Source: Nonlabens sp. Ci31 (GTDB taxonomy: Bacteria; Bacteroidota; Bacteroidia; Flavobacteriales; Flavobacteriaceae). Taken from it: a stretch of 64,000 nucleotides of DNA. The notes below the pieces were generated by a model. It was given only the letters and a program-made list of their open reading frames with translations, ran no database searches and was not told the DNA's origin. The DNA lies in assembly GCF_012974865.1 (NCBI RefSeq), contig NZ_CP043633.1, forward strand, positions 3,159,501 through 3,223,500, read 5' to 3'. The translations under genes were made by a program, and so were the position numbers. Below are positions 18,631-27,611 of this stretch, piece by piece. Each line of letters starts with the position of its first letter. The stretch's first letter is position 1.

Positions 18631-19392
18631 ATGAAGAAATTAATTTATCTATTATTGTTCTGCCCATTAGTGAGTTTATCTCAGTCATATATTATTGAGT
18701 ACGATGTTTCCCTAAACGTTTTAAGAAGAAGTGGATATTTAATTGTTAACAATACAGAAGAATCATTTTATTATGAAACAATGATTGAAGAAAAAAATGA
18801 AAATAAAAAAAAAGATGAAGATGAGACTGTGAATAAAACATTCTTTTTAGGAAAAAGCAAAAACCGCAAAAGATACCAATTGTATAAAAACCAAAAAGAC
18901 ACTTTATTTAATGTAGATTATCTAGAAGATGAAAAGATAATAAATTATGAGAAGTTCCCTAGAATTGATTGGCAAATTAAAAATGAAACTAAAAAAATAG
19001 AAGACTATATTTGTAATAAGGCTACTACATTTTTTAGAGGTAGAAATTATACAGCTTGGTATTCTACAGATATACCCATTAAATTAGGACCTTGGAAATT
19101 TAACGGTTTACCAGGCGCTATCTTACAAATTTATGATGAGACTGGTTCATTTTCTTGGTCAATTACCAAAATCAAACAAGTAAAAACTGAAGAAAAATTT
19201 ATAATAGAAAATGATTTAAAAATAATTTCTCTAAGAGAGTTTGTTGAAAAAAATGAAAAATCTAAAAACTCAAAAACCGATAGAATGATGTTAAAATTTG
19301 TTAATAGAGGATCAGAAGTGGTAAAAAGTGAATATAACAGAGGAAGAGAAACTAAATTTGAATGGGAAATAGAAGAAACAAAAAAAGATTAA
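18631..19392 (+). CDS. GLPGLI-family exported protein (cassette 14)
   Basis: 253 residues with a signal peptide of about 18 residues (ending SLSQ). The family motif is seen as NGLPGAILQIYD near residue 165, preceded by AWYSTDIPIKLGPWKF, both typical of the GLPGLI family of Bacteroidota. Family members usually sit next to an outer-membrane barrel gene, as here. The end of this gene overlaps the start of the next by about 31 nt, so they are cotranscribed. The precise role is unknown; peptide export with the barrel is inference. Confidence 0.85.
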   Translation: MKKLIYLLLFCPLVSLSQSYIIEYDVSLNVLRRSGYLIVNNTEESFYYETMIEEKNENKKKDEDETVNKTFFLGKSKNRKRYQLYKNQKDTLFNVDYLEDEKIINYEKFPRIDWQIKNETKKIEDYICNKATTFFRGRNYTAWYSTDIPIKLGPWKFNGLPGAILQIYDETGSFSWSITKIKQVKTEEKFIIENDLKIISLREFVEKNEKSKNSKTDRMMLKFVNRGSEVVKSEYNRGRETKFEWEIEETKKD

Positions 19393-22046
19393 ACTTTAGT
19401 TTAACAATAATCGTTTTTTTTCTTCTTCAAAATCTATCCTTGGCTCAAACTACTATTTATGGTTCAATTAGAGATAGTTCTACTAATTTAAATTCAGTTA
19501 GCGTTATTTTGAAAGATAGTTTATCAAAAAGTATTTTTGGTTACACATATTCTGATGATAAAGGAAACTTTATTCTTAAAACTGAAAAGCTAGGTAAATT
19601 CAAATTAATATTTACCTCATTAGGTTATGAACATAAAACCATTTCATTAGACATAAATAAAGAACAAAAGGAACTAAAATTTGATATTGTTTTAGTGGAT
19701 AAACCAATGGATTTAGATGAAGTTATAATTAAGGCAGATTTGCCTATGTCTATAAAACAAGATACCATTTCCTTTAAAACCAAATTTTTTACAAATGGTA
19801 CAGAGCAAACTGTTGAGGAACTTTTAAAAACTATTCCCGGCATTAATATAAATGATGACGGCACAATAAAAATTGGTAATCAAGAAATTGAAAAATTAAT
19901 GGTAGATGGCGATGACCTTTTTGAAAAAGGATATAAAATTCTGTCTAAAAATATGCCAGCATATCCTATTGAAGAAGTTGAAGTTTTAAAGAATTATTCC
20001 AATAATCCATTGTTAAAAGGTGTTGAAGAAAGCAACAAAGTCGCTTTAAATTTAAAACTAGATGAAAATTCTAAACGTATTTGGTTTGGTAATATTGAGA
20101 CAAGTGTAGGAAACAATAATTTCTATCAACTGAAAGGAAATTTGATGAACTTTGGCAAAAAAAATAAATACTATTTTTTTACCAATCTTAATTCTATTGG
20201 TTATGATGCCACAGGCGACATAGAAAATTTGGTACGCCCTTTTCGTATTAATGAACCAGCAAGTATTGGAGATAATCAAAGTGTGAATTCACTTCTTAAT
20301 TTATCACCAGACAATCTAAATTTCAAGCAAAATAGAACCAATTTTAACAACGCTGAATTAATATCACTAAACGCTATATTTAACCCAACCGAAAAATTAA
20401 AAATTAAAACCCTAGGATTTTTTAATTGGGACGAAACTGACTTTTTTAGAAATAGTATTGATGTTACAGATGTTAATGGTACAAATTTTACTAATACTCA
20501 AAACCTTGAACTAAGAAACAAAAATAGAGTTGCTTTTGGCAAACTAGATTTCACTTACAATATTTCTAAAACCAAAATGCTAGAGGCTACTACAAAATAT
20601 AACAACGGAAACTTCAATGATAATTCTAATTTAATTTTTAATGGAAATTCAACCATTGAAAATCTACAACATCAAAACACACTTTTTGACCAAAAAATAA
20701 GCTATACCAATAGATTTAAAGACAAAAAAGTCTTTCTTCTGACCATACGATATATTGATGAAAAAACACCGCAAAACTATGCTGTAAATCAATTCTTTTA
20801 TCAAGATTTATTTCCGTCTTTTAATAGCGCAAATAACGTATCTCAACAAAGTACAAATCAAATGCAATTTACAGGAATTAATTCACATTTACTAGACCGT
20901 AAAACAAATGGTCATTTATTAGAACTTCAAATTGGTAATGAATACAGAAAAGATAAATTATCAACCACGTTTTCACTTTTACAAGATAATTTAGTTTTAG
21001 ACAATCCAACGGATTACCAAAACCAAACAGCATATCAGGTTAATGATTTATATCTTAAAAGTAAATACCGTTTAAACATTAATGATTTTGGAATTGTTGG
21101 TAAGCTAAACGTCCATCAACTATTTAATCAACTAGAGAACAATGGAATTATAAGTAATCAAAGTCCATTTTTTGTTAATCCAAGCTTGGGTTTAGATTGG
21201 AAGATTAACGCTAACAACAAAATAATTTCTTCTTATTCCTATAACAACACAAATGCAAGAGCACAAGATGTATTTAGTGATTTTGTGCCTACAGGTTTTC
21301 GCTCATTCGCCAAAGGAACAGGAGATTTTAATCAATTAGATGCTTCAAGTTTTGTTTTCAACTATCAACTTGGGAACTGGAGCGATAGATTTTTTGCGAA
21401 TACATTTATTTTATATAGTAAAAATCACGATTTCTTTTCAACAAACACAACTTTAAATCAAAACTTCACACAAGCTGAAAAAATACTAATCCAAGACCGT
21501 GAGTTTATAAGTGTTAATTCTAAATTAGACTATTATTTTAAATTTATTTCTTCAAATTTAAAAATTGACTTAGGCTATACTCAAAGTGAATTTAAAAATA
21601 TTGTAAATAATTCAGATTTAAGACAAGTAAAGTCTAATAATTATAATTACGGTTTAGAACTGCGTTCTGGTTTTAGTGGTATTTTTAATTATCATATCGG
21701 TACAAAATGGAGTACAACGGAAATAGAAACTACTATTAATAATTCATTTACTGACAACGTTAGTTTTTTAGATTTATATTTAGTGCTTAATGAAAAGCTA
21801 GATTTTCAATTACAATCAGAACGCTATTATTTTGGAAATTTACAAACAGATAATACCTATTACTTTTTAGATTTTGATGCGAGATATAAACTAATTGAAA
21901 ATAAACTGACTTTAGGTATTACTGGTAAAAACTTGTTCAATACAGAAAGTTTTAGAAATTTCTCAATAAGCGATATTGGAAGTTCAACTACGGAATATAG
22001 ACTACTGCCAAGATTTGTACTTTTGAAATTGGAATATAAGTTTTAA
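19362..22046 (+). CDS. TonB-dependent-receptor-like outer-membrane protein (cassette 14)
   Basis: 894 residues. After a signal segment (FFLLQNLSLAQ, about 18-29) comes a carboxypeptidase-regulatory-like domain (TTIYGSIRDSSTNLNSV ... GYEHKTISL), then a plug-like domain (TVEELLKTIPGININDDG) and a long beta-barrel ending in a terminal Phe (LKLEYKF). This is the usual partner of GLPGLI proteins. Overlap with the GLPGLI gene supports one operon. At 4 kb this cassette is far larger than its neighbours; its ends (GTTAGTAGCC and GGCTACTAAC) still pair. Confidence 0.87.
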   Translation: MGNRRNKKRLNFSLTIIVFFLLQNLSLAQTTIYGSIRDSSTNLNSVSVILKDSLSKSIFGYTYSDDKGNFILKTEKLGKFKLIFTSLGYEHKTISLDINKEQKELKFDIVLVDKPMDLDEVIIKADLPMSIKQDTISFKTKFFTNGTEQTVEELLKTIPGININDDGTIKIGNQEIEKLMVDGDDLFEKGYKILSKNMPAYPIEEVEVLKNYSNNPLLKGVEESNKVALNLKLDENSKRIWFGNIETSVGNNNFYQLKGNLMNFGKKNKYYFFTNLNSIGYDATGDIENLVRPFRINEPASIGDNQSVNSLLNLSPDNLNFKQNRTNFNNAELISLNAIFNPTEKLKIKTLGFFNWDETDFFRNSIDVTDVNGTNFTNTQNLELRNKNRVAFGKLDFTYNISKTKMLEATTKYNNGNFNDNSNLIFNGNSTIENLQHQNTLFDQKISYTNRFKDKKVFLLTIRYIDEKTPQNYAVNQFFYQDLFPSFNSANNVSQQSTNQMQFTGINSHLLDRKTNGHLLELQIGNEYRKDKLSTTFSLLQDNLVLDNPTDYQNQTAYQVNDLYLKSKYRLNINDFGIVGKLNVHQLFNQLENNGIISNQSPFFVNPSLGLDWKINANNKIISSYSYNNTNARAQDVFSDFVPTGFRSFAKGTGDFNQLDASSFVFNYQLGNWSDRFFANTFILYSKNHDFFSTNTTLNQNFTQAEKILIQDREFISVNSKLDYYFKFISSNLKIDLGYTQSEFKNIVNNSDLRQVKSNNYNYGLELRSGFSGIFNYHIGTKWSTTEIETTINNSFTDNVSFLDLYLVLNEKLDFQLQSERYYFGNLQTDNTYYFLDFDARYKLIENKLTLGITGKNLFNTESFRNFSISDIGSSTTEYRLLPRFVLLKLEYKF

Positions 22047-22066
22047 AATTGGAGCGAAAAAACGGC

Positions 22067-22261
22067 TACTAACAACGTATATATTTCATAGCTAGGTAGC
22101 TGATTAATAGAAGTTAAGGTATATTTGCCAGACCGCCAAATTTTTAAATTTGGCTTATTAATAAAAAAAGATAATAAGAAAAATTTAAAAATTCGGCTCG
22201 TGCTTCATCCGAAAATAATTGCTAATTTTCACGCTACGAGCCATATACAGAGACGTTGCCA
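22067..22261 (+). other. attC15 cassette recombination site
   Basis: Type IV, 195 bp. Left core TACTAAC, right core G^TTGCCA. Outer arms GTATATATTTCATAGC and GCTACGAGCCATATAC pair with several differences; inner arms CCAAATTTTTAAATTT and AAATTTAAAAATTCGG. Confidence 0.83.
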
Positions 22262-22272
22262 GTAATTTGAAA

Positions 22273-22905
22273 ATGACCGAACTATTAAAGAAATATTTAG
22301 TTATTAAATGGTGGATTCCACTTCTGTTTTTTGGAATATCTTTCATTATTTTTATAACTGGAATGGTATTTCCAAATACTGATTTTGGGTTTAATTTATT
22401 TGCTTTTTCTGTTCTGATATTATTAATCTCATCTATTTGGCAAATAATCAAAGGTAAAAAAATGATTGGTTTTGCGCTATTATCAACTTCATTAACACCA
22501 ATTTTCGCTCTTGGATTTATGGTTTATCTATTTGCAGGAACGATGAACAAACCTGATGAAAAATTAGCTTCAGAAAGAATTGAGCCACTTATCAGAGAAA
22601 AAACTGATTTGACCATTCCGAATGACTTTGAGATTTTGGAAAATTTAATCGAACATACAGAAGGAGCTTTTGACTCTGATTATTCAATCGGACTTAAATT
22701 TAAATACCAAGAATCCGAAGAAAAACATATTACGGAGCAAATTCACAACGGAATAAAATCTAAATCTGAAAAAGGAATTTGGAAACGTAATTTAAGCGGA
22801 TTTGACTTTGAACATAACGGAAACGAAATTAATAGAGCCGAACCGTTTTATTTTAAAGTAGACACTTTATCGAATACAATTGAACTGAATTTAATGCATT
22901 TATGA
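22273..22905 (+). CDS. Membrane protein of unknown function (cassette 15)
   Basis: 210 residues from ATG 22273 (a TTG at 22267 is an alternative; the longer frame back to 22219 lies inside attC15 and is not real coding). Three membrane segments are visible at about 11-33, 38-56 and 62-84, followed by a soluble acidic C-terminal domain of about 125 residues. No family recognised. Confidence 0.65.
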   Translation: MTELLKKYLVIKWWIPLLFFGISFIIFITGMVFPNTDFGFNLFAFSVLILLISSIWQIIKGKKMIGFALLSTSLTPIFALGFMVYLFAGTMNKPDEKLASERIEPLIREKTDLTIPNDFEILENLIEHTEGAFDSDYSIGLKFKYQESEEKHITEQIHNGIKSKSEKGIWKRNLSGFDFEHNGNEINRAEPFYFKVDTLSNTIELNLMHL

Positions 22906-22917
22906 ATAAAAAACTAC

Positions 22918-23048
22918 TGGCAACACCGTGTATAATTAATGGCTGGTTCTCGCCTACTTACGAAAATCCTCGCGGATTTTCTATTCGGTTTTTATTTGCT
23001 AAATTAGGTGCTTAAACACGCCACTAATCATACACAATCACGTTACCA
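22918..23048 (+). other. attC16 cassette recombination site
   Basis: Type I, 131 bp. Left core TGGCAAC, right core G^TTACCA. Arms GTGTATAATTAATGGC and GCCACTAATCATACAC: the CC/GG variation at the arm tip is compensated on both sides, evidence that pairing is maintained. Confidence 0.85.
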
Positions 23049-23062
23049 GCAAGCTAAAAAAA

Positions 23063-23719
23063 ATGTTGAACTACGATAAAATATTTCTGATTGGAGAATC
23101 ACATTCGAACAGACCTTTCCGAGGAGTAATCGAGAATTTTGACTTTGCCGAACCTGAAATTTCTAGAGGAGAAAAAAACTTGACCGAAATTGTTCCTGTC
23201 AAACATTCAATGGGAGGAAAAACACTTTATGATCTTATTTGGACAACTAACGCATTCCCTTTAATTGTCAGTGAAAGAATAATTGAACTATTTAAATCAA
23301 ACTCAATTACTGGATGGAAAACTTATGATGTTACCATTCATTCTAAAAAGGACGAATTAATTGACCATAAATATTACGGATTGATTATAACAGGACGTTG
23401 TGGATATAGAGATTATTCGACGAGTTCAATCGTCATGGACACAATTGGAATAACGACAGAACCTCATTCAAAAGGATATTATTTTAAACATGACTTTTGG
23501 GATGGTTCGGATTTATTTATGTGCAATCCAGATGAAAAAGGACAAACGAGTATGTTTAGGTTTTGCACCGAAAAAGTAGTAGAACTACTAAAAAAAGAGA
23601 AAATAAAGAACATTTCGTTCGAAAAAATCACTGACTTTACAATGTCAATTTCTTTATATAACATAAAGTTGACTGAAAAGCAGAAAATGGAAATGGAAAA
23701 GTTAAAAGCCGGCAGGTAA
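23063..23719 (+). CDS. Possible Imm11/DUF1629-like immunity protein (cassette 16)
   Basis: 218 residues, soluble. The middle (PLIVSERIIELFKSNSITGW, then YDVTIHSKK, then KYYGLIITGRC) follows the pattern of the Imm11/DUF1629 family, whose members protect against polymorphic toxins. This is recognition by pattern only. No matching toxin is in the cassette, so it would be an orphan immunity gene. The TAA stop lies inside the attC17 left core AGGTAAC. Confidence 0.5.
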   Translation: MLNYDKIFLIGESHSNRPFRGVIENFDFAEPEISRGEKNLTEIVPVKHSMGGKTLYDLIWTTNAFPLIVSERIIELFKSNSITGWKTYDVTIHSKKDELIDHKYYGLIITGRCGYRDYSTSSIVMDTIGITTEPHSKGYYFKHDFWDGSDLFMCNPDEKGQTSMFRFCTEKVVELLKKEKIKNISFEKITDFTMSISLYNIKLTEKQKMEMEKLKAGR

Positions 23720-23844
23720 CACCGTATATAATTTATTGCTTGCTTCTCGCCTACTTTCGAAAATACTCGCGGATTTTCTATTCAGTTTTTATTTACTAAA
23801 TTAGTTGCTTAACCACGCAACAAACCATATACCAAACGTTACCT
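23714..23844 (+). other. attC17 cassette recombination site
   Basis: Type I variant, 131 bp. Left core AGGTAAC differs by one base from the complement of the cassette 16 start (GTTACCA). Right core G^TTACCT. Arms GTATATAATTTATTGC and GCAACAAACCATATAC. Confidence 0.82.
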
Positions 23845-23902
23845 GCAAGCTGAAAAAAAATCCGAACTAAAAAGAATAATTGTATTTTGTAAGAAAAAAT
23901 AA

Positions 23903-24868
23903 ATGGCTTTAAACTTCTCGAAAAATGGAAAGTATAGCAATACTTTAGAAATCCATTATTATTTTGATGACAAATCGCATTCTATGAACGCCAATGTTCA
24001 AAACAGGTGCGAATATGAAGTACTCGGAATTATTAAAGAAGTATCACGACTTTTTGCTGTTGACATTACAATAGAAACTGAACCAATAGCAAATGGCGGA
24101 TTAAAAAAATGGCTAAAGGTTGTAAATAAAGGAGAAAATAAATCCGCAACCATTTCAACAGCAGTAATAGTTGCATTTCTAACAGTTTTATTAACTACAC
24201 CAATTGCCCAAGTAACAGAAAATTTAATTGACAAAATTTTTGAAGACACAGAATTTATTGAAGGAGAGAAAGAAAAACAAAAATTAGAAATTGAAGAACT
24301 GAAAAGAAATGCCCTAAAAGATGCTCAAGAAATTGAGAACAACAATCTGATTAAGAAAAAGAAATCTAATTTTTACGAAACGTTAGAAAATTATCCTAAA
24401 GTCAAAAAAGTATCTTATACAATAACAGATGACGATAAAGAAACTGTTATAGAGGAAAGATTTGTCACTAAACAAGAGTTTAAAAAATATATTTTAGTAT
24501 CTGATGACTTAGAACCTTTGGAAATTGAAGAAGCAGAAATTGAAATAATATCACCTGTTCTGAAAAAAGGAAAGTATAAGTGGACAGGTTATTATAAAGG
24601 AGAACCTATTTCATTTTATATGAAATCAAACGAATTTAAAACGCTCGTTCAAAACGGACAAATTGAATTTAAAAATGGTTCGTCTATAAATTGTTTCTTA
24701 AATATTAGAAAAAAAGTTAATAATGAAGGAATTGAAACAATTGTTGGATACGATGTACTTCGAGTTAATTTATACTTTCAAAATGAAAAACCAATAGAAA
24801 CGAGCGAAGGAAAAAAACATAGAAAGAAAAAAGAGGCTGATGAAAGCCAATTTGACCTTTTTGAATAG
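23903..24868 (+). CDS. Single-pass membrane protein with coiled coil (cassette 17)
   Basis: 321 residues, ATG start. An N-terminal soluble domain (about 1-90) is followed by one membrane segment (STAVIVAFLTVLLTTPIA, about 91-108), a charged coiled coil (about 120-155) and a C-terminal beta-rich domain. The tail is Lys/Glu-rich. No family recognised. The internal membrane helix between two soluble domains is unusual among these cassettes and could suit a sensor or effector, which is speculation. Confidence 0.6.
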   Translation: MALNFSKNGKYSNTLEIHYYFDDKSHSMNANVQNRCEYEVLGIIKEVSRLFAVDITIETEPIANGGLKKWLKVVNKGENKSATISTAVIVAFLTVLLTTPIAQVTENLIDKIFEDTEFIEGEKEKQKLEIEELKRNALKDAQEIENNNLIKKKKSNFYETLENYPKVKKVSYTITDDDKETVIEERFVTKQEFKKYILVSDDLEPLEIEEAEIEIISPVLKKGKYKWTGYYKGEPISFYMKSNEFKTLVQNGQIEFKNGSSINCFLNIRKKVNNEGIETIVGYDVLRVNLYFQNEKPIETSEGKKHRKKKEADESQFDLFE

Positions 24869-24900
24869 AGCAAAGAATGATTATCGTGCGGAAAGCCTGC

Positions 24901-25096
24901 AGGTAACAATGTATATAAAACATAGCTATTAAAGGCTTTACCAAAGGTTTTTGTGTGTTTGCGAAGACCGCCAAATTTAAAAATTTGGCTTTTAGTAAAA
25001 TAAAGAGAAAAAGAAAAATTTAAAAATTCGGCTCGTGTATAATCCGAAACAATAGCGTTTATTTACACGCTACGTTTCATATACTAGACGTTGTGC
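24901..25096 (+). other. attC18 cassette recombination site
   Basis: Type IV variant, 196 bp. Left core AGGTAAC; cassette 17 ends match over 14 nt (GTTACCTGCAAGCT and AGCCTGCAGGTAAC, one T-to-C). Right core G^TTGTGC. Arms GTATATAAAACATAGC and GCTACGTTTCATATAC. Confidence 0.84.
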
Positions 25097-25104
25097 ACAA
25101 CTTT

Positions 25105-26416
25105 GGTACGGTAAAGGGACATCCTTTACAAAGTTAAAGGGACATAGTTTACACTTTTAAGATTCATAAATTACATGAAAAAGTAATTTATCATGGTCTG
25201 GAAAGCAAAAACTAAAATGGAACAAAAAGTAGAATTTATTCACGAATGGTTAACTCAAAAGTACACCATCACAGAACTTTGTAGGTCATTTAATATATCT
25301 CGACCTACCGCTTACAAGTTGATTTCTAGGTATGAAAAAATGGGACTATCGGGATTAATTGAGCAAGAAAGAGCTCCAATTAATCACCCCAACAGAACCA
25401 ATCATAAAGTTGAAGATTCAATCTTAAAATTAAAAAATAAACACATGCTTTGGGGAGCGAAGAAAATTCGCATTTTGTTGTTTAAACAGTATACTGAAGA
25501 ACTTATTCCAAGTGTGGTTACTGTTCACAACATCCTTTCTAAAAATGGCCTAGTTAAACCTCAAAAGCGAAGCAGAAGAGTCAAGCCTGTATTTCCCATT
25601 TTCGACCCTAAGAAATGTAATGAAGTTTGGAGCGCAGACTATAAGGGAAAGTTTTTAATGGGAAATAAAATATACTGCCATCCGCTCACTATTGCCGATT
25701 CAAAGAGTAGGTTTTTGTTTACAGCAAAAGGGCATTATAAAGAAAACTTTCTCTCTGTTAAGCAAGAGTTTACAAAGGTTTTTAGAAAGTATGGCATTCC
25801 TAAACAGATACATACCGACAACGGAAGTCCCTTTGGATCTGTAGCTGCTATTCAAAGATATACCAGGCTATCCTATTGGTTTATTGAATTGGGAATAGAC
25901 CCGGTTTATTCCGACCCAGCACGACCAGACCAAAACGGAAGACACGAACGTATGCACCGTGATTTAAAGGCAGCTTGTGCCAAACCCTCATCATTTGATT
26001 TGAAGGCACAACAACGTAGCTTAAATCGGTTTGTAAAAGAATATAATCACATTAGACCTCATGAAGCTTTAGGAATGAAAACCCCCGCAGATTGCCATGA
26101 TTTTTCTAATAGACCATACCCTGAGAAAATCTCAAAATATGATTACCCATCAAAAATGAAAGTGATGAAGGTATGCCAAAATGGAGCCATGCGGTGGAAG
26201 TCATATTATTGGGTATATTTAACTGCTGGACTTAAGGGAAAATACGTCGGTGCTGAAGATCAAGGAAATGGAATTTGGAGAGTATTTTATAGAGATGTAT
26301 TTTTAGGTTATTTTAATGAAAATAAAATAAGAGATAAACAAGTATCAATTAGACTAAGTCAAAATCTAGTGTAAAGCATGTGACTTTAACTTTGTAAACT
26401 ATGTGCCTTAACGAAC
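25105..26416 (+). mobile_element. IS481-like element, copy 2
   Basis: 1312 bp with a 5-bp target duplication ACTTT at 25100-25104 and 26417-26421. It begins 15 nt after the G of the attC18 right core (25090), the same distance as copies 1 and 3. The cassette 18 ends still match across it, so the insertion is simple. Confidence 0.9.
25193..26374 (+). CDS. IS481-like DDE transposase, copy 2
   Basis: 393 residues, identical to copy 1 (HTH about 26-45; D149, D209, E252). Intact, so transposition competence is plausible. Confidence 0.9.
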   Translation: MVWKAKTKMEQKVEFIHEWLTQKYTITELCRSFNISRPTAYKLISRYEKMGLSGLIEQERAPINHPNRTNHKVEDSILKLKNKHMLWGAKKIRILLFKQYTEELIPSVVTVHNILSKNGLVKPQKRSRRVKPVFPIFDPKKCNEVWSADYKGKFLMGNKIYCHPLTIADSKSRFLFTAKGHYKENFLSVKQEFTKVFRKYGIPKQIHTDNGSPFGSVAAIQRYTRLSYWFIELGIDPVYSDPARPDQNGRHERMHRDLKAACAKPSSFDLKAQQRSLNRFVKEYNHIRPHEALGMKTPADCHDFSNRPYPEKISKYDYPSKMKVMKVCQNGAMRWKSYYWVYLTAGLKGKYVGAEDQGNGIWRVFYRDVFLGYFNENKIRDKQVSIRLSQNLV

Positions 26417-26448
26417 ACTTTAGACACACCTGAAATAAATATTGAAAA

Positions 26449-27348
26449 ATGAATAACATACTTAAATATCTACTCATTTTCTGTCTTACTATTTCTTTTT
26501 TTTCTTGCAATTTTAATCATAAAACTGACCCCGACCACAAGCTAACAGAAGCAAGTCCCTGGACCCATCTTGATTTTAAAGATCAAACAAAGGATTTTAA
26601 TTTTGCAATTGTTAGTGATAATTCTGGAGGACGCAGACCAGGAGTATTTGAAGACGCAATTCAAAAATTAAATAAACTGAAACCCGAATTTGTGATATCT
26701 GTAGGCGATTTAATTGACACAAAAGACTTTAAGTTGGATTCAACAAAATTTGACGATAAACTAATTAAAGAAAGATGGCTAGAATTTAACAATATCACTA
26801 AACAACTAAAAGTTCCTTTTTTCTATGTAGCTGGAAACAATGATCTTCGTAATAGTAAAATGGAAGCTCATTGGATTAAACAATTTGGATCTACATATTA
26901 TCATTTTAAACATAAGACTGCTTTATTCATTGTTTTGAACTCTGAAGACAAACCAGGAAGTGAATATGGAGAAATAAGTGAACATCAAATGAATTGGCTT
27001 AAAACGACCTTAAAAGAGAATGCTTCTGCAAGTTGGACTTTCATTTTTCTTCATCGACCAATGTGGCTTTATGAAAACAATAAGGATTGGAAAAAAATAG
27101 AAGAACTAACTAAGAATAGAGCATTAACCGTTTTTGCTGGTCATCATCACACTTATTCCAAAGCTACAGCAAATGGTCACAACTATTATGGATTAGCAAC
27201 AACTGGCGGAGCGAGTACACTAGAATTTGAAAAAGGCCAATTTGATCATATTTCTTGGGTCTCTGTTAGTGATAGTATTCCACAGATTAGCAATATATTA
27301 TTGAATGGAATATGGGGAGATAATCCTTCTAGTATTGAAAAAAAATAG
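26449..27348 (+). CDS. Calcineurin-like metallophosphoesterase lipoprotein (cassette 18)
   Basis: 299 residues. Lipobox SFFSC gives a lipidated Cys20. Metallophosphoesterase motifs appear in order: FAIVSDNSGG, SVGDLID, VAGNND, FLHRPM and FAGHHHTYS. The first motif has D-N-S where D-x-H is usual, so one metal ligand may differ. It would hydrolyse phosphoesters in the periplasm; the substrate is unknown. The IS481 copy 2 lies 32 nt upstream and could affect expression. Confidence 0.85.
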   Translation: MNNILKYLLIFCLTISFFSCNFNHKTDPDHKLTEASPWTHLDFKDQTKDFNFAIVSDNSGGRRPGVFEDAIQKLNKLKPEFVISVGDLIDTKDFKLDSTKFDDKLIKERWLEFNNITKQLKVPFFYVAGNNDLRNSKMEAHWIKQFGSTYYHFKHKTALFIVLNSEDKPGSEYGEISEHQMNWLKTTLKENASASWTFIFLHRPMWLYENNKDWKKIEELTKNRALTVFAGHHHTYSKATANGHNYYGLATTGGASTLEFEKGQFDHISWVSVSDSIPQISNILLNGIWGDNPSSIEKK

Positions 27349-27362
27349 ACAATATAAGCAGT

Positions 27363-27493
27363 GCACAACACCGTATATAATTTATTGCTTGTTCTAGCTT
27401 ACTTACGAAAATTCCGCTGGAATTTTCTATCTGTGATTTGTTTACTAAATTAGTTGCTTCAACACGCAACAAACCATATACCAAACGTTCTAC
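27363..27493 (+). other. attC19 cassette recombination site
   Basis: Type I variant, 131 bp. Left core GCACAAC. Right core G^TTCTAC, which departs from the usual GTTRRRY. Arms GTATATAATTTATTGC and GCAACAAACCATATAC; inner hairpin AAAATTCC/GGAATTTT. Confidence 0.83.
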
Positions 27494-27498
27494 GCAAT

Positions 27499-27576
27499 TT
27501 GAACAGACTAACCGAAGTAAGTAATTCACTCAATGAAAAGGACTATTTACTAAATGATGCTTTAACCCAAAATTAA
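27499..27576 (+). CDS. Possible short ORF at the start of cassette 19
   Basis: TTG 27499 opens a 25-codon frame (MNRLTEVSNSLNEKDYLL...) in the position where cassette genes normally start. It precedes the main gene by 35 nt. It may be a small gene or the remnant of one; no other support. Confidence 0.25.
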   Translation: MNRLTEVSNSLNEKDYLLNDALTQN

Positions 27577-27611
27577 AATGAATTAGTTTAGAATTTAACT
27601 AATCAGAAAAA

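Noticed and set aside
22219..22272. N-terminal extension of the cassette 15 protein
   Set aside because: The extension is attC15 sequence; the hydrophobic start at 22273 fits better.
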